64,000 nt of DNA from Bacillus glycinifermentans (GCF_001042475.2 NZ_LECW02000004.1:310001-374000); one strand, 5' to 3'; numbered from the stretch's first letter, positions 26,926 through 39,136 are shown. The notes: generated by a model not told the origin, from the sequence alone. Translations and numbers: made by a program.

Positions 26926-27564
26926 CTACATGATTTCATTTTCAGATAAGCCGACAAGGATTTTTGTCATGTTTGTCTTCGTGATTCTTCCCACTACTTC
27001 AAAGCCTTTTTCCGTATCTTTTACAACGGGCAATGCGTCAATTTGTTTTTCAATGAGCGTTTTGGCGACGTCCAAAATAAAATCATCGCGCCTGCATATC
27101 GTAATGTTAGGCATTCTTGTCATAATGATATGGACGGGTATAGAAGGGAGCTCCTGTTTGCCGATGCTTGCCCTGAGCAAATCTTTGCGTGAAAGTACAC
27201 CGACTAAGATAGCATTATCATCAACAACAAAAAGCGTTCCTACGTCTTCTAAGAACATCGTACAGATCGCATCATAGACGGAAACATTTTCGTGAATCAC
27301 CACCGGAATCGACTGAAAGTCTTTTACCTGCAGCTTTTTCAGCTTATCAGCCAAAAGCTGGGTGCCTGTCTTGCCCGTATAAAAATAACCGACCCTCGGC
27401 CTCGCTTCTAAAAAACCGGACATCGTTAATATCGCCAAATCCGGCCTGAGGGTAGCCCTTGTCAAATTCAGCTTTTCGGCTATATGCTCCCCGGTTATCG
27501 GGCCGTTCTCCTTGACAATCTGCAAAATATGCTCCTGACGTTTATTTAGTTCGATCGTACTCAC
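26926..27564 (-). CDS. ccpN: Gluconeogenesis repressor CcpN
   Basis: 212-residue repressor of gluconeogenic genes (gapB and pckA in B. subtilis). The N-terminal helix-turn-helix ([19 protein letters not shown]) is followed by two CBS domains (about 80-135 and 140-205) with [14 protein letters not shown] and [14 protein letters not shown]. The GTG at 27564 matches the length of the known protein; the longer ATG frame at 27585 has no ribosome binding site. Its name YqzB is also used. Confidence 0.93.
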   Translation of the reverse strand: MSTIELNKRQEHILQIVKENGPITGEHIAEKLNLTRATLRPDLAILTMSGFLEARPRVGYFYTGKTGTQLLADKLKKLQVKDFQSIPVVIHENVSVYDAICTMFLEDVGTLFVVDDNAILVGVLSRKDLLRASIGKQELPSIPVHIIMTRMPNITICRRDDFILDVAKTLIEKQIDALPVVKDTEKGFEVVGRITKTNMTKILVGLSENEIM

Positions 27565-27704
27565 CACCTTTAAGCTGAAGCTCACGATTCGTTCAATATG
27601 TATAAACAGTCGATAACATATTATAACGCAAAAAGCCGCGAAAATAACAGCAATTACATTTGAACTCTATGAAAAAGGTCGACAAATGCGAAAAAAGTTT
27701 TGGC

Positions 27705-27738
27705 AAAAAGACGGCTGCCCGCATATGCGGCAACCGTC
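27705..27738 (-). terminator. glyQS terminator
   Basis: GACGGTTGCCGC and GCGGGCAGCCGTC pair around ATAT on the minus strand and are followed by TTTTTG, ten bases beyond the glyS stop. Confidence 0.9.
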
Positions 27739-27748
27739 ATCTGTCCGT

Positions 27749-29788
27749 TTATTTTACAATGATGTCATTTATGTTTGCAAAACTCCGGATCAGTTTCGCC
27801 AAATTTGCCATTTGCGCTAAGCGGTTTTCTTTTAATCTTTCATCGTCGGCGTGAACCATCGTATGGTCGAAGTAAGCCTCGATCGGCGCTTTCAGCTTGG
27901 AAAGCTCGCCAAAGGCTCCTTCATAATCTTTTGCTTCGTAAAGGTCCGCGATTTTCCGTTTCGTTTCTTCATATGCCTGAAACAGTTCTGATTCTTGCGG
28001 ATTTTCGAACAGTGATGCGTCAATGGCAGCAGTTTCGCTTTTTTTGCTGATCGACATGACCCTTGCCAGCGCCTCAGCCGTTTCTTTAAATTCCGGTTTT
28101 GCGGCCTGCGCTTCGAGAACGGCGGCTTTTTTAAGGGCTGAATACGGTTCAAGCTCTGTGCTTTCAAGGACGGCGTCTACCACGTCGTAACGGATGTTTT
28201 CCCCGGTCAGCACATATTTAAGCCGCTGTTTGAAGAAATCGAGCAGCTCGCTGTTTTCTTTCAATTCTGTAAAGGAAATCAGCTTTTCAAACGAAATTCC
28301 CCAGTTCCGGTCAACCAGGATCTGAACGATTCCGCTCGCCTGCCTTCTCAAGCCGTAGGGGTCCTGGGAGCCTGTCGGAATCACGCCGATTTTGAAGAAC
28401 GAAGCGACGGTGTCAAGCTTGTCGGCTAATGCAACGACGGCGCCGACAAGAGTTGAAGGTGTCTCACCGCCGGCCTGTCTCGGCATGTAATGCTCGTTAA
28501 CGGCGCGCGCGACTTCTTCGTTTTCGCCGAGCATCCGCGCGTATTTTTCGCCCATGATTCCTTGAAGTTCAGGGAACTCATAGACCATCTGCGTAACCAA
28601 ATCAAATTTGGAAATGTGTGCCGCACGGTCGATCAGCTTCACCGTTTCATCGTCAGCGTCGATTTCCTGTGCGATCCGCCCGGCGATTGCCGCAGACCGT
28701 CTCACCTTGTCTCCAAGTGAGCCAAGCTCTTCATGGAAGACGATCTTCTCAAGTTTTTTCACATTTTCCTCAATGTTTAATTTTTGGTCTTCCTTGTAGA
28801 AGAAAGCAGCATCTGAAAGGCGTGCCCTTAACACCTTTTCGTTTCCCTTTGCGACGTTTTCCAGCGCCCGGTCGTTTCCGTTCCGCACCGTTACAAAGAA
28901 CGGAAGCAGTGCACCTGTTCCATCTTTGACAGGGAAATAGCGCTGATGCTCTCTCATCGTTGTGACGAGAACCTCTTCAGGGATCGCCAGAAATTCCTCT
29001 TCAAACGAACCGAACAAAACGGTCGGGTATTCAACGAGATGGTTGACTTCATCGAGCAAATCTTCGTCTCTTGGAATGTTCCACGATTTTTCGGCAGCCA
29101 ATTTGTCAAGCTGCTCTGTAATGAGCTGCTTGCGCTTTTTTGGATCAGCGATGACGAATTGGCTTTCCAGCTTCGCCTCGTATTCTTTCGGCGCGTTCAG
29201 CTCGACCGCTTCTCCGAGGAAACGGTGCCCCTCCGAGATTCGGCCGCTTTCGACATGTGCGACCGAAAAAGGAACGACCTCGCTGCCGAATAAAGCGACA
29301 ATCCATTTAATCGGCCGGATGTATTTTAGCTCTTCGTTGCCCCAGCGCATATTTTTCGGGAAGTGAAGGCTCGTCACCAAATCGCGCAGTTCAGGCAGCA
29401 GCGAGACGGTGTCCTGTCCCTTTTGGAACTTTTGCACGAATACGTATTCCGTCCCTTTTACGTCTTTCACATATAAATCTTCCGGACTTGCGCCTTGCCC
29501 TCTTGAAAAGCCTATCGCGGCTTTCGTCCATTCGCCGTTTTCGTCAATGGCGATTTTTTTGGCAGGCCCTTTGGCTTCTTCTTTTATATCATCCTGCTTT
29601 TCGGCTGTGTTTTCCACAAGGACTGCAAGCCTTCTCGGCGAGTTAAAAAGCCGGATATTGCCGTACGCGATGTTTTTGTCTTTCAGCCAGCTTTCGATTT
29701 TTTCTCCCAATTGCGTCATGCTGTCGTGCATGAACCGCGCCGGCATTTCTTCTAATCCGATTTCTAACAGCAAATCTTTATTACTCAT
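27749..29788 (-). CDS. glyS: Glycine-tRNA ligase, beta subunit
   Basis: 679-residue beta subunit of the bacterial alpha2beta2 glycyl-tRNA synthetase. Start [15 protein letters not shown] and the segment [12 protein letters not shown] near residue 275 are family signatures; an HD-like domain lies at about 380-480 ([14 protein letters not shown]); the C-terminus is an anticodon-binding-like domain. It acts with GlyQ, whose gene overlaps it by 8 bases, under control of the T-box leader upstream. Confidence 0.97.
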   Translation of the reverse strand: MSNKDLLLEIGLEEMPARFMHDSMTQLGEKIESWLKDKNIAYGNIRLFNSPRRLAVLVENTAEKQDDIKEEAKGPAKKIAIDENGEWTKAAIGFSRGQGASPEDLYVKDVKGTEYVFVQKFQKGQDTVSLLPELRDLVTSLHFPKNMRWGNEELKYIRPIKWIVALFGSEVVPFSVAHVESGRISEGHRFLGEAVELNAPKEYEAKLESQFVIADPKKRKQLITEQLDKLAAEKSWNIPRDEDLLDEVNHLVEYPTVLFGSFEEEFLAIPEEVLVTTMREHQRYFPVKDGTGALLPFFVTVRNGNDRALENVAKGNEKVLRARLSDAAFFYKEDQKLNIEENVKKLEKIVFHEELGSLGDKVRRSAAIAGRIAQEIDADDETVKLIDRAAHISKFDLVTQMVYEFPELQGIMGEKYARMLGENEEVARAVNEHYMPRQAGGETPSTLVGAVVALADKLDTVASFFKIGVIPTGSQDPYGLRRQASGIVQILVDRNWGISFEKLISFTELKENSELLDFFKQRLKYVLTGENIRYDVVDAVLESTELEPYSALKKAAVLEAQAAKPEFKETAEALARVMSISKKSETAAIDASLFENPQESELFQAYEETKRKIADLYEAKDYEGAFGELSKLKAPIEAYFDHTMVHADDERLKENRLAQMANLAKLIRSFANINDIIVK

Positions 29789-30668
29789 GGGATGCCTCTT
29801 CCTCCTTCAGCATTGGAAAGCCCAGCTTTTCGCGTTCGTTGTAATACGTTTTCGCCACTTTTCTGGCAAGGTTTCTGACCCGCGCAATATACCCGGTCCG
29901 TTCGGTTACGGAAATAGCTCCTTTTGCATCGAGCAAGTTAAAGGTGTGCGAGCATTTCAGGACATAGTCATATGCAGGATGGACGAGCCCTTGATCCATT
30001 TGGCGGTTTGCTTCTTTTTCATATGTGGCAAACAAGTCAAACAGCATATCTACGTCAGACGTTTCAAACGTATATACGGAATGTTCGTATTCAGCCATCA
30101 TGAATAAGTCTCTTATCGTGTAGCCTTTGGTCCATTCCAAGTCGAATACGTTCTCTTTGTCTTGAATATACGAGGCAAGCCGTTCAATACCGTATGTGAT
30201 TTCAACGGAAACCGGTTTGCATTCGAGCCCTCCGACTTGCTGAAAATAGGTGAACTGGGTGATTTCCATGCCATCCAGCCATACTTCCCAGCCAAGACCG
30301 GCACAGCCGAGCGACGGGTTTTCCCAGTTGTCCTCGACAAATCTGATGTCATGTTCCAACGGATCAATCCCGAGCGCCTTTAAGGAATCCAAATACAGCT
30401 CCTGAATGTTGTCCGGCGACGGTTTGATGATGACCTGGAACTGATGGTGCTGATACAGCCTGTTTGGGTTCTCGCCGTATCTGCCGTCAGCAGGACGTCT
30501 TGACGGTTCTACGTACGCGACCTTCCACGGTTCCGGCCCGAGGCTCCGTAAAAATGTATAAGGGCTCATCGTCCCCGCGCCTTTTTCCACATCATACGAC
30601 TGCAAAAGAACACAGCCTTCGTTAGACCAATGCTTTTGCAGCGTCAAAATCATTTCTTGAATATTCAA
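29781..30668 (-). CDS. glyQ: Glycine-tRNA ligase, alpha subunit
   Basis: 295-residue catalytic alpha subunit. It forms glycyl-adenylate and charges tRNA-Gly with GlyS. Signatures: [18 protein letters not shown] near residue 30, [19 protein letters not shown] near 60, [11 protein letters not shown] and [10 protein letters not shown]. The TTG at 30668 has GGAGGTG six bases upstream; the upstream ORF start would be a GTG within that site. First gene of the glyQS operon. Confidence 0.97.
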   Translation of the reverse strand: MNIQEMILTLQKHWSNEGCVLLQSYDVEKGAGTMSPYTFLRSLGPEPWKVAYVEPSRRPADGRYGENPNRLYQHHQFQVIIKPSPDNIQELYLDSLKALGIDPLEHDIRFVEDNWENPSLGCAGLGWEVWLDGMEITQFTYFQQVGGLECKPVSVEITYGIERLASYIQDKENVFDLEWTKGYTIRDLFMMAEYEHSVYTFETSDVDMLFDLFATYEKEANRQMDQGLVHPAYDYVLKCSHTFNLLDAKGAISVTERTGYIARVRNLARKVAKTYYNEREKLGFPMLKEEEASHE

Positions 30669-30731
30669 ATAAAGCACCTCCACAAAACGTGTTTTTCAAA
30701 TTCTCCATGCGGCATAGGGAAAACTGGGCAG

Positions 30732-30992
30732 AAAAAAACTCCCGTCCCTATGCTTGTTTTTTGACAAACATAGGGACGAGAGTTCTCCCGCGGTTCCACC
30801 CTATTTGCTGCAAGCCTGATCGCCTGCAAGCCTCTTTTTTAAAAAGCTGCTCAAGGAATGCCTTTCATTTACGCTCTCATCCCCGGCTTTCACCGTCCCG
30901 GAGTCGCTCTCATGAGGGGGCGCAACTACTTCTTTCCGTCAACGCAGCGTCATTATTGAAACTGATTTGGGCACACAGCCCGTACTCTATAT
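30732..30992 (-). promoter_or_regulatory. T-box leader (glycine) of glyQS
   Basis: The minus strand shows the T-box core AGGGTGGAACCGCGG (30787-30801), the AGTAG/GAAAG bulge elements near the start, and a long terminator (30732-30780) in which CGTCCCTATG pairs with CATAGGGACG, followed by TTTTTTT. A GGC triplet at 30860-30862 in GAAAGGCATTCC is the likely glycine specifier. Uncharged tRNA-Gly would pair there and with the bulge, favour the antiterminator and let transcription continue. Confidence 0.93.
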
Positions 30993-30998
30993 GACATG

Positions 30999-31027
30999 AT
31001 CTTATAAAAAGATGAAGAGGATGTCAA
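30999..31027 (-). promoter_or_regulatory. SigA promoter of the glyQS T-box leader
   Basis: TTGACA (31022-31027), 17-nt spacer, TAAGAT (30999-31004) on the minus strand. The recO stop codon TGA (31024-31026) lies inside the -35 hexamer. Confidence 0.8.
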
Positions 31028-31794
31028 CTTTTGTTTTCGTTGCCGAGCATTTTTTTCATATTGTCCATCTGCTCCATAAAGCGTCGCGATTTGAGAAAAA
31101 TTCCCGAATACTCGTCATAGTAAAGCTGAATGACCCTCTTCAGCTCTTCCTTCGTTTCCCGTTTGACCGATACATTCCCGAGCCTTGACAAATCAAAATA
31201 AAAAAGCAGCCTCAAGAGCCTGGCGGAAGCGGGTGACAGCGGGATCCTGTAAGGGTCTTTTGCGAAACATCGGTGGCAGATAAAGCCGTTGTCACGGATT
31301 GAGAAATGGAATGTGCCGTCTTTGCTTTTGCAGTGGACACATTCATCAAGCTCCGGATAAAGGCCCATCACGCCGAGCATTTTGACTTCGATCAGGTTGG
31401 TGATGATGTCCGGATCCGTACCTTCATTCAGCCTCCTCATCGACTGAAGAAGCAGTTCGAATAAAAACGGGTTCGATTTCTTTTCATCCGTTCCTTTGTC
31501 CATCAATTCGGCGATATAAGCGGCATGCGCCGTTAAGAAAAGGTCCTCCCGGATATTCCGCATGCTTTCGAGCATCTCGCCCTGCTCAAGCGTACCGAGC
31601 CCGGATGATTTCCGAAACAAAAACGAAGCATAAAGAAAGGGCTGGGAAATGGCGGACAAGCGGCTGTTCGGCTTTTTAGCCCCCCTGGCCAGCACGCCGA
31701 TTTTCCCGTGTTCCCTTGTCATGATTGTCAAAATTTTATTGGTTTCACCGTAATCGTTGGTACGAAGGACGATACCTTCACATTTCGTCAGCAT
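31024..31794 (-). CDS. recO: DNA repair protein RecO
   Basis: 256-residue RecO, which helps load RecA on SSB-coated DNA and anneals strands in recombinational repair. The OB-fold start [18 protein letters not shown] is followed by a helical region; the zinc site is C-x2-C ... C-x2-C, seen as CVHC near residue 147 and ICHRCF near 167. I chose the ATG at 31794 with GGTG upstream because it gives the family start MLTKCEG. The glyQS promoter overlaps its end. Confidence 0.95.
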   Translation of the reverse strand: MLTKCEGIVLRTNDYGETNKILTIMTREHGKIGVLARGAKKPNSRLSAISQPFLYASFLFRKSSGLGTLEQGEMLESMRNIREDLFLTAHAAYIAELMDKGTDEKKSNPFLFELLLQSMRRLNEGTDPDIITNLIEVKMLGVMGLYPELDECVHCKSKDGTFHFSIRDNGFICHRCFAKDPYRIPLSPASARLLRLLFYFDLSRLGNVSVKRETKEELKRVIQLYYDEYSGIFLKSRRFMEQMDNMKKMLGNENKS

Positions 31795-31834
31795 ATGAGC
31801 ACCATCCAAAACATTTGGAGGGATACAATCAAGA

Positions 31835-31978
31835 TTACAAAATTGGAAAGTCAGGTTGCGCTAGCTCTTCTTCAAGTACATCGGGTCTTTCCAGGTTCTC
31901 CTTTTCCAGTTCTTTAAAAAGGAGGTACGTATCAACGTTTCCTGTTTGTGAAAATACATTCCAAGTAAAATTCAGCAT
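31835..31978 (-). CDS. yqzL: Small conserved protein YqzL
   Basis: 47-residue protein of unknown function, conserved between era and recO in Bacillus. The first half ([20 protein letters not shown]) is mildly hydrophobic; the second half is acidic ([15 protein letters not shown]). The ATG at 31978 follows AAAGGTGGGG, which fixes the start inside a longer open frame. Confidence 0.85.
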   Translation of the reverse strand: MLNFTWNVFSQTGNVDTYLLFKELEKENLERPDVLEEELAQPDFPIL

Positions 31979-32139
31979 AAAAAGCCCCACCTTTCTGTTT
32001 ATAACTAGCTTTTTCAACATCCAAATTCTTAAGCTTATCTTGACCTCGCATCCTCCATTTCATGTTAAACAATTTTTACTAATATCGCTTTGATTTCGAG
32101 AGATTTTGTAACGACTATACCCCGGTCAAGTTCGGTCCG

Positions 32140-33460
<1,321 letters not shown>

Positions 33461-33541
33461 TTATGGTACCGCTAACACTTTTATTTTACATAAAAATGGC
33501 TCCTTTTTCACGCCCAAAATCAAAATGTAAATTTTTTGTAA

Positions 33542-33571
33542 GAATCTCTTTGGTCAGGCGGAAAAAGAGAT
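33542..33571 (-). terminator. Weak hairpin downstream of dgkA
   Basis: AATCTCTTT and AAAGAGATT pair around a 12-nt loop just after dgkA, but only a weak T stretch follows. It may be a leaky terminator. Confidence 0.35.
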
Positions 33572-33573
33572 TG

Positions 33574-33954
33574 TTAAAACAGCTTTGACAAAAAGATGAG
33601 TAATCCAATGATACACGAAACAGCAGCAAAGACGCAAACCGCCCCTGCCGCCGCATCTTTTGCGGCTTTCGCCAGCGGATGGCTCTTCTTCGTGATCAAA
33701 TCGACAACATGCTCAACGGCGGTGTTCATAAGCTCCAAAGCGAGCATTCCGCCGATAAGGATGAACATAACGGCCCATTCCAATACGGACAGCCTGAAGA
33801 CGAAGCCGCAGACGATCACGATGACTGCGGCTCCCGTGTGTATTTTAAAATTGCGCTCGGACATGAACGTCTTGATAATTCCGGCGAAGGCGTGTGAAAA
33901 GCTTTTTTTCAGCCGGATCCATTCGTTCGGTTTAAGAGGATCTTGTGAGCCCAT
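33574..33954 (-). CDS. dgkA: Undecaprenol kinase DgkA
   Basis: 126-residue membrane kinase of the diacylglycerol kinase family. In Bacillus it phosphorylates undecaprenol to make the lipid carrier used in wall synthesis. Three membrane helices are visible after residue 40, with the catalytic segment [17 protein letters not shown] near 70. Its start overlaps the end of ybeY by 23 bases. Confidence 0.93.
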   Translation of the reverse strand: MGSQDPLKPNEWIRLKKSFSHAFAGIIKTFMSERNFKIHTGAAVIVIVCGFVFRLSVLEWAVMFILIGGMLALELMNTAVEHVVDLITKKSHPLAKAAKDAAAGAVCVFAAVSCIIGLLIFLSKLF

Positions 33955-34408
33955 ATTTGTTCAAGAGTTCCTTCTGTTTCGTGAACATCTCTTTTTCTTC
34001 TTCATCTGTCATATGGTCATATCCGAGCAGATGAAGAAAGCCGTGTACGCTTAAGAATCCGAGCTCCCTCATCAGCGAATGGCCGTATTCTCCGGCCTGC
34101 TCCTCCGCTTTATCGATACTGATGATAATATCGCCGAGGACCGGCGGCATTTCGGCTCCGATAATCTCGACCTCTCCCTCTCCGTCTTCTTCAAGAGCGA
34201 ACGAGATGACGTCGGTCGGGTAATCTTTTCCGCGGTATTCTTTATTAATCTTCTGTATTTCCTCGTTTGTCACGATCGTTACGGATACTTCCGCCTGATC
34301 GGCGACGCCTTCTTCTTTCGCCGCAAATTGAAGAAGCTTTTCAATTTCCTCAAGCTGTCCCTCTGTGAGACGGCCTGTTTCGTCTGAGATATCGAGAATT
34401 AAACTCAT
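33932..34408 (-). CDS. ybeY: Endoribonuclease YbeY
   Basis: 158-residue UPF0054 metalloprotein, also named YqfG. It acts in 16S rRNA 3'-end maturation and ribosome quality control. The zinc motif H-G-x-L-H-L-x-G-Y-D-H is present ([18 protein letters not shown], near residue 120). Its ATG overlaps by one base (TAATG) the pgpH stop. Confidence 0.95.
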   Translation of the reverse strand: MSLILDISDETGRLTEGQLEEIEKLLQFAAKEEGVADQAEVSVTIVTNEEIQKINKEYRGKDYPTDVISFALEEDGEGEVEIIGAEMPPVLGDIIISIDKAEEQAGEYGHSLMRELGFLSVHGFLHLLGYDHMTDEEEKEMFTKQKELLNKYGLTRSS

Positions 34409-36555
34409 TAGTGTTTCACCTTCTGTTTTGGATTAGCCTCCGGATATTCGATCCGGGAATGGAAAATGCCTTTTAACGTTTCACAAAGCGTCTTCGCTAT
34501 CGTGTTAAGTTCCTTAAGCGTCAGATCGCATTCATCGAACTGCCCGTCCTGCAGCTTATCCGAAATGATGCCGCGCACGAGCTTTTCGATCCGCTCCGGG
34601 TTCGGATTGTGCATCGACCGCACGGCAGCTTCCACGCTGTCGGCCACCGAAATGATCGCCGCTTCTCTCGATTGCGGTTTTGGACCAGGGTAGCGGAATT
34701 CTTCCTCTGTCGTCTGGTCCCCTTTTTCTTTTGCCTTATAGTAGAAAAATTTCAGCAGGGACGTGCCGTGATGCTGCTCTGCAATATCGACCAATTCCTT
34801 CGGCATCTTGTGTTTTTTCAGCATCTCCGCTCCGTCTGTCGCATGCGAAATAATGATGTTTTTGCTCAGCTGCGGAGACAGCTTGTCATGCGGATTGTCG
34901 ATATTCATTTGATTTTCTATAAAATATTGGGGCCGCTTCGTCTTTCCGATGTCATGATAGTAAGCGCCGACCCTTGCCAAGAGGCCGTTTGCCCCGACTG
35001 CTTCACAGGCTGCCTCTGACAGATTTGCGACCATGACGCTGTGGTGATACGTTCCAGGCGTTTCCGTCAAAATTTTGCGGAGCAGCGGGTGGTTCGGGTT
35101 TGAAAGCTCGATCAGCTTCATCGTCGATAATATGCCGAAGCCGCTTTCGAAAAACGGCATAAAGCCGAGAACAAGAACGGAAGACCCGATACCGGAAACC
35201 AATCCCATCACGAGATATGTGCCTACTTCCCAGCCGGATTGCGCCGTATTTTGGATCAATTGCAGGGCAAACATGACGACAATGTTCACAAATGACACAA
35301 ACAGCCCCGCCTGAAGGATCTTCGATCTTGCATGATGCTTTCCTAAAAACAGTATACCCGCGATCGCACTAATCAAAAAGTAAGTTCCGATTCCGTAATT
35401 GAATGTGCCTGTGACGCCCTGATTAAACATAATGCTTCCGCAGATCGAAAGGATCATGCTTGCAAGGATCGCCAGCCGTTCGTTAATTAAAAGCTTGATC
35501 AGCATGACGCCCATCGCGACCGGAACCAAGTATCCGATATGGCTGAACTCAAGCTCCTGAAAGAGGCTGATGACCTCCATGACGATCAACACGACCGCCG
35601 TAATCAATGTAAACAGCAGCAGCGATTTATTTTTCGGCTGCCGGTTGCCGTGCTGTTTTTCAAAATAGTAACTGAGAGCGGCGATAAACAGCCCGATCAA
35701 AAGCAGCAGTCCGCCGATCGGTTTGTATACGTTGGCCCCGCTTAACAATCCGGTCAATTGGAGCTTCCGGTACACTTCCCTGTCGATCAGCTGATTTTCC
35801 TCAACGAGGATCTGTCCCTGTTTAATCTGAACCGGCTGGATGCTGTCCGCCGCCTCCTGACGCTTCTGCTCCGTTTTTTCAGGGTCATAGACATAATTGG
35901 GGATAATCGCGAAGCGGCCGATTTCATTGGCGGCACTTCTTAATTTCGAAGGAACCGAGTTGCCTTTCAATTCTTTCGTGACTTTTTCCTTTGCTTCGTC
36001 AAGCTTCCCGGCCGAAATTTCTTCGCTCATCACATCATTGACAGCGGTGATGACGGAATCCCGGGTCATCGAAAGCTCTCCGTCGCTTGCCTTCAAAAGG
36101 CTTTTAACCGAATCCCTCGACAAAAAATCAGTTACATCTGAGGTCAGTTTGTCTTCGGCCGATTTAATCTGTTCTTCTTCAGACGGCGCTCCTTTGTCTT
36201 TTTTCTCCTTTTCGGCGCTCTCCTTTTTTACTTCCTTGATGGTGTCAAATATCGATGAAACGAGATCCACCCTGTTGTCGGAATACTCCTTTTTCAAGGT
36301 GTATTGATCGTGAACTTCTTCCCTGGCTTCTTGTTTTTTGACGGCTGTTGCTTTTTGGTCTTCTACCGTAGCCGGGGCGTAAATCGTATTGTCGCTTATC
36401 GAGAATAGATCCAAATCAAGCGATTGGGGCCTGACATGGAAAAAGAGCAACACAAACATGAGCGCAGAAATTGCCGCATAGAGCAAGACGGGAAGGGATC
36501 GTCCGTTTTTCACGCGGATGAGCCGGTCTTTTTCGTTCCTTTTTTTCTTCTTCAA
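34408..36555 (-). CDS. pgpH: Cyclic-di-AMP phosphodiesterase PgpH (7TM-HD)
   Basis: 715-residue membrane protein. One N-terminal membrane segment (about 20-40) is followed by an extracytoplasmic domain rich in Lys and Glu to about 270, then seven membrane segments to about 475, then a cytoplasmic HD phosphodiesterase domain ([33 protein letters not shown]). PgpH degrades c-di-AMP. I chose the TTG at 36555 because GAGGTG lies 6 bases upstream; the earlier GTG is part of that site. Formerly YqfF. Confidence 0.93.
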   Translation of the reverse strand: MKKKKRNEKDRLIRVKNGRSLPVLLYAAISALMFVLLFFHVRPQSLDLDLFSISDNTIYAPATVEDQKATAVKKQEAREEVHDQYTLKKEYSDNRVDLVSSIFDTIKEVKKESAEKEKKDKGAPSEEEQIKSAEDKLTSDVTDFLSRDSVKSLLKASDGELSMTRDSVITAVNDVMSEEISAGKLDEAKEKVTKELKGNSVPSKLRSAANEIGRFAIIPNYVYDPEKTEQKRQEAADSIQPVQIKQGQILVEENQLIDREVYRKLQLTGLLSGANVYKPIGGLLLLIGLFIAALSYYFEKQHGNRQPKNKSLLLFTLITAVVLIVMEVISLFQELEFSHIGYLVPVAMGVMLIKLLINERLAILASMILSICGSIMFNQGVTGTFNYGIGTYFLISAIAGILFLGKHHARSKILQAGLFVSFVNIVVMFALQLIQNTAQSGWEVGTYLVMGLVSGIGSSVLVLGFMPFFESGFGILSTMKLIELSNPNHPLLRKILTETPGTYHHSVMVANLSEAACEAVGANGLLARVGAYYHDIGKTKRPQYFIENQMNIDNPHDKLSPQLSKNIIISHATDGAEMLKKHKMPKELVDIAEQHHGTSLLKFFYYKAKEKGDQTTEEEFRYPGPKPQSREAAIISVADSVEAAVRSMHNPNPERIEKLVRGIISDKLQDGQFDECDLTLKELNTIAKTLCETLKGIFHSRIEYPEANPKQKVKH

Positions 36556-36584
36556 AAAAAGCACCTCTTTTCCGGCAGGGAACT

Positions 36585-36618
36585 AAAAAATGACCCGATA
36601 GCGGGCGATCGGGCCATT
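36585..36618 (-). terminator. Terminator after phoH
   Basis: AATGGCCCGAT pairs with ATCGGGTCATT on the minus strand, followed by TTTT. It separates phoH from pgpH, though some read-through into pgpH is likely as there is little room for a promoter. Confidence 0.75.
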
Positions 36619-36622
36619 TCGA

Positions 36623-37582
36623 TTATTTTGTCTTTTCGTATGCTTCAATAATTTTGGCGACCAGCGGATGTCTGACCACATCTGTCTGATCCAGCTCAAC
36701 GAAGGAAATCCCGTCGATATCATAAAGCATGCTTTTTGCGACGGCAAGACCCGATGTGACTCCCTTCGGCAAGTCGATTTGCGTGATGTCGCCTGTAATG
36801 ACCATTTTAGAGCCAAAACCCAATCTCGTCAAAAACATTTTCATTTGTGCAGGCGTCGTGTTTTGCGCTTCATCCAAAATAACAAAAGCGTCATCAAGCG
36901 TCCTTCCCCTCATGTAGGCGAGCGGCGCAACTTCAATGGTTCCCCTTTCAAGGAGCCTTGCCGTATGATCCGTGCCGAGTACATCGTGAAGGGCGTCATA
37001 CAAGGGTCTTAAATAAGGATCGACTTTTTCTTTCAAGTCGCCCGGCAAAAAGCCGAGGCTCTCTCCTGCTTCAACAGCCGGCCTAGTCAGAATGATTTTT
37101 TGGATGTGTCCGTTTTTCAATTCATGGACTGCTTTTACGACGGCCAGGTAGGTTTTGCCCGTTCCGGCAGGCCCGATGCCAAAGATGAGATCATGCCGCT
37201 TCATGGCGGCGATATATTCCCTTTGGCCGATCGTTTTGGCCCTGATCGGCTTACCTTTGGCATTTTTCGTAATTTCTTCTTCATACATGTTTTCAAAAAA
37301 CTCAAGCTTGTGCTTTTTCGCCATCTTGATCGCATATGAGACATCACGTTCGGATATTTCAATTCCTTTGCGGATCAGATTCAAGAGCGAAGCGAGCAGA
37401 CTGTCCACGATGTGAAAGGTTTCTTCATCACCTGTGACATACACCGTTTCACCCCGCGTCACAATCGAAATGTTCAGCTCTTCCTCCATGATCTTCAGAT
37501 GCGAATCCTGATTTCCAAACAGCGCCTGAGCTTCATTCGGACTTTCCAATTGCTGATTAATCGCAAGTAAGTGTTCTGTCAT
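36623..37582 (-). CDS. phoH: PhoH-like ATPase
   Basis: 319-residue PhoH-family ATPase. Walker A is GIGPAGTGKTYLAV near residue 140; Walker B and sensor parts are FVILDEAQNTTPAQMK near 235 and MVITGDITQIDLP near 260. These proteins are linked to RNA metabolism; the exact role is unclear. The ATG overlaps the yqfD stop in ATGA. Confidence 0.92.
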   Translation of the reverse strand: MTEHLLAINQQLESPNEAQALFGNQDSHLKIMEEELNISIVTRGETVYVTGDEETFHIVDSLLASLLNLIRKGIEISERDVSYAIKMAKKHKLEFFENMYEEEITKNAKGKPIRAKTIGQREYIAAMKRHDLIFGIGPAGTGKTYLAVVKAVHELKNGHIQKIILTRPAVEAGESLGFLPGDLKEKVDPYLRPLYDALHDVLGTDHTARLLERGTIEVAPLAYMRGRTLDDAFVILDEAQNTTPAQMKMFLTRLGFGSKMVITGDITQIDLPKGVTSGLAVAKSMLYDIDGISFVELDQTDVVRHPLVAKIIEAYEKTK

Positions 37583-38775
37583 TCTTTAGTCTCCTGAACA
37601 ATTGGTGTTGTTTGAACAATGTCTTCAATAACCTGGTAAAGGATGATCAATTTAACTTTACCATTCTCACTCGTTTCGTGCAAAACTTTTTCACCGATTA
37701 CGTCTCCATCTTCGCCGATTTTTTTCCGGACGTCTTTTTTGCCCATTTCGATCCCTTCCCGGACCGCTTCTTTTTTCGTATATACCCGTTTGACCTGTTC
37801 TGTTTCCCGCGTCATTTCCTTTTCATATGACAGGGGAAGCTTGAATGTCAATAAATGAAGCGGATGTTTTTCGACCTCGGTTTTCGGGCGCGCGAGCTCT
37901 TCTTCTTTAATGGAAAAGCCCCAAAACGGTATGGACATGGAGCCGATGGTAAGCTTGTGCCTTGTCCTTACTTTACCCGTAAAAACGTCAAATGATGTCT
38001 CAAGGGGGACGGTCACCGTTGATTTGTACCACGTTTCGCCGTAGATTTTCCCCTTTGCCCCGACTTTTAGCCGTTCATCCTCGCTGCCGATCAAACCGGA
38101 AACAAGCATTTGCCCCTTGTCGACATGCTCATTGACTGTGACGAGCGGCTCGCCTTTTTCTACGAACATTTTGGCGATGGTCGCCCTTTTTTTGGCAACG
38201 AAATGGTGCGGGCCGCTTAACTTTTCTTTTTCCGGTTCATTTTTTTCAACCACTTTCATATGGAGGGCTGTCCCGTTTAGTTCGATTCCGACCCATGTAA
38301 TGTTCTCAACGCCCTTTGTGAGCGACTGCTGGATTTTTTCCCGTGTCGGCATCAAAAATTGCAAACGTCCTTTTTTCACGCCGATTTCATCAAGCTGCTG
38401 CCTGATGAGATGCTCGGTTTCCGGTTTGGCGCCTGAAATGTCTATCTTCCAAAGCATATTGGAGAAGACGAACATCACGACGAAAAAGGCGGCAATACCG
38501 AGCGTAAACCCGCTGTTATGCTTCGATTTCTGAATCACAAAGGGAAAGCCATTCCGCTTTGTAAATCGGCATTTGCAGTCAAAACGCCTGATGATCCTCC
38601 GAAAGGCATGTACATCAGAAAGCAGAATATAAAGAAAGACAGAGTCTTTCTTTTTTTTCACATCGAACAGCGGAATGCCCTGCCTTGTACATTCGTTTAA
38701 TAAACGTTCGATCCCCATTCCGGTGACTTCAAGCTGTATCTTACCTGAAAAAAAAGAAAGCCATTTATTCTTCAC
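37579..38775 (-). CDS. yqfD: Sporulation stage IV-type protein YqfD
   Basis: 398-residue membrane protein of the YqfD family, needed for sporulation in related species. One membrane segment lies near residues 88-105 (FTLGIAAFFVVMFVFSNML), followed by a POTRA-like extracytoplasmic domain. The start is GTG at 38775 behind GGGGGAAGAGG, giving the same length as the B. subtilis protein. It is co-transcribed with yqfC (16-base gap) and overlaps phoH by four bases. Confidence 0.9.
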   Translation of the reverse strand: MKNKWLSFFSGKIQLEVTGMGIERLLNECTRQGIPLFDVKKKKDSVFLYILLSDVHAFRRIIRRFDCKCRFTKRNGFPFVIQKSKHNSGFTLGIAAFFVVMFVFSNMLWKIDISGAKPETEHLIRQQLDEIGVKKGRLQFLMPTREKIQQSLTKGVENITWVGIELNGTALHMKVVEKNEPEKEKLSGPHHFVAKKRATIAKMFVEKGEPLVTVNEHVDKGQMLVSGLIGSEDERLKVGAKGKIYGETWYKSTVTVPLETSFDVFTGKVRTRHKLTIGSMSIPFWGFSIKEEELARPKTEVEKHPLHLLTFKLPLSYEKEMTRETEQVKRVYTKKEAVREGIEMGKKDVRKKIGEDGDVIGEKVLHETSENGKVKLIILYQVIEDIVQTTPIVQETKE

Positions 38776-38791
38776 GCCTCTTCCCCCTGAC

Positions 38792-39073
38792 TTATGAATC
38801 AATATAGCGTACGAGCTCAATCGTGCCTTCCAGCAATATCTCCTCAGGCAAAATCGTTTTAATGACGAAGTCTTTGCCCTGAATGATGCACTGCCCCTGC
38901 TTTAGCATCAGCCGAACTTCTCGGTCGCTGAAAAGCAGGAGTCCTCTGTGATTCTCGATATATATGTGAAGTCTTCCGATCATCGTAATCCGCGGAAGAT
39001 CCATCATGACGTCGGGGGGGATTTCCAATGTTTTCGTCAGCCACGCTCTAATGCGGTTTTTTCTTTGCGCCAT
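38792..39073 (-). CDS. yqfC: Sporulation protein YqfC
   Basis: 93-residue YabP/YqfC-family protein. Pattern seen: EIPPDVMMDLPRITMIGRLH, then YIENHRGLLLFSD near residue 40. In Bacillus this gene is expressed in the mother cell with yqfD under SigE. The ATG at 39073 is directly preceded by a T run and a hairpin that contains the AAAGGGGG ribosome binding site, which is unusual. Confidence 0.9.
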   Translation of the reverse strand: MAQRKNRIRAWLTKTLEIPPDVMMDLPRITMIGRLHIYIENHRGLLLFSDREVRLMLKQGQCIIQGKDFVIKTILPEEILLEGTIELVRYIDS

Positions 39074-39123
39074 AAAAAAAGAACCCCCTTTCATCTCATA
39101 TGTATGAATGAGAAAGGGGTTCT
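39074..39123 (-). terminator. Terminator-like hairpin covering the yqfC ribosome binding site
   Basis: On the minus strand AGAACCCCTTTCTCAT pairs with ATGAGATGAAAGGGGGTTCT, then TTTTTTT runs into the yqfC ATG. The downstream arm contains the AAAGGGGG ribosome binding site. It ends the yqeZ-floA-yqfB operon and can also hide the yqfC start in read-through RNA. Confidence 0.85.
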
Positions 39124-39136
39124 AATACTTTTAATT

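Noticed and set aside
28946-29293. Plus-strand frames over glyS
   Set aside because: Shadow frames of glyS with no start signals.
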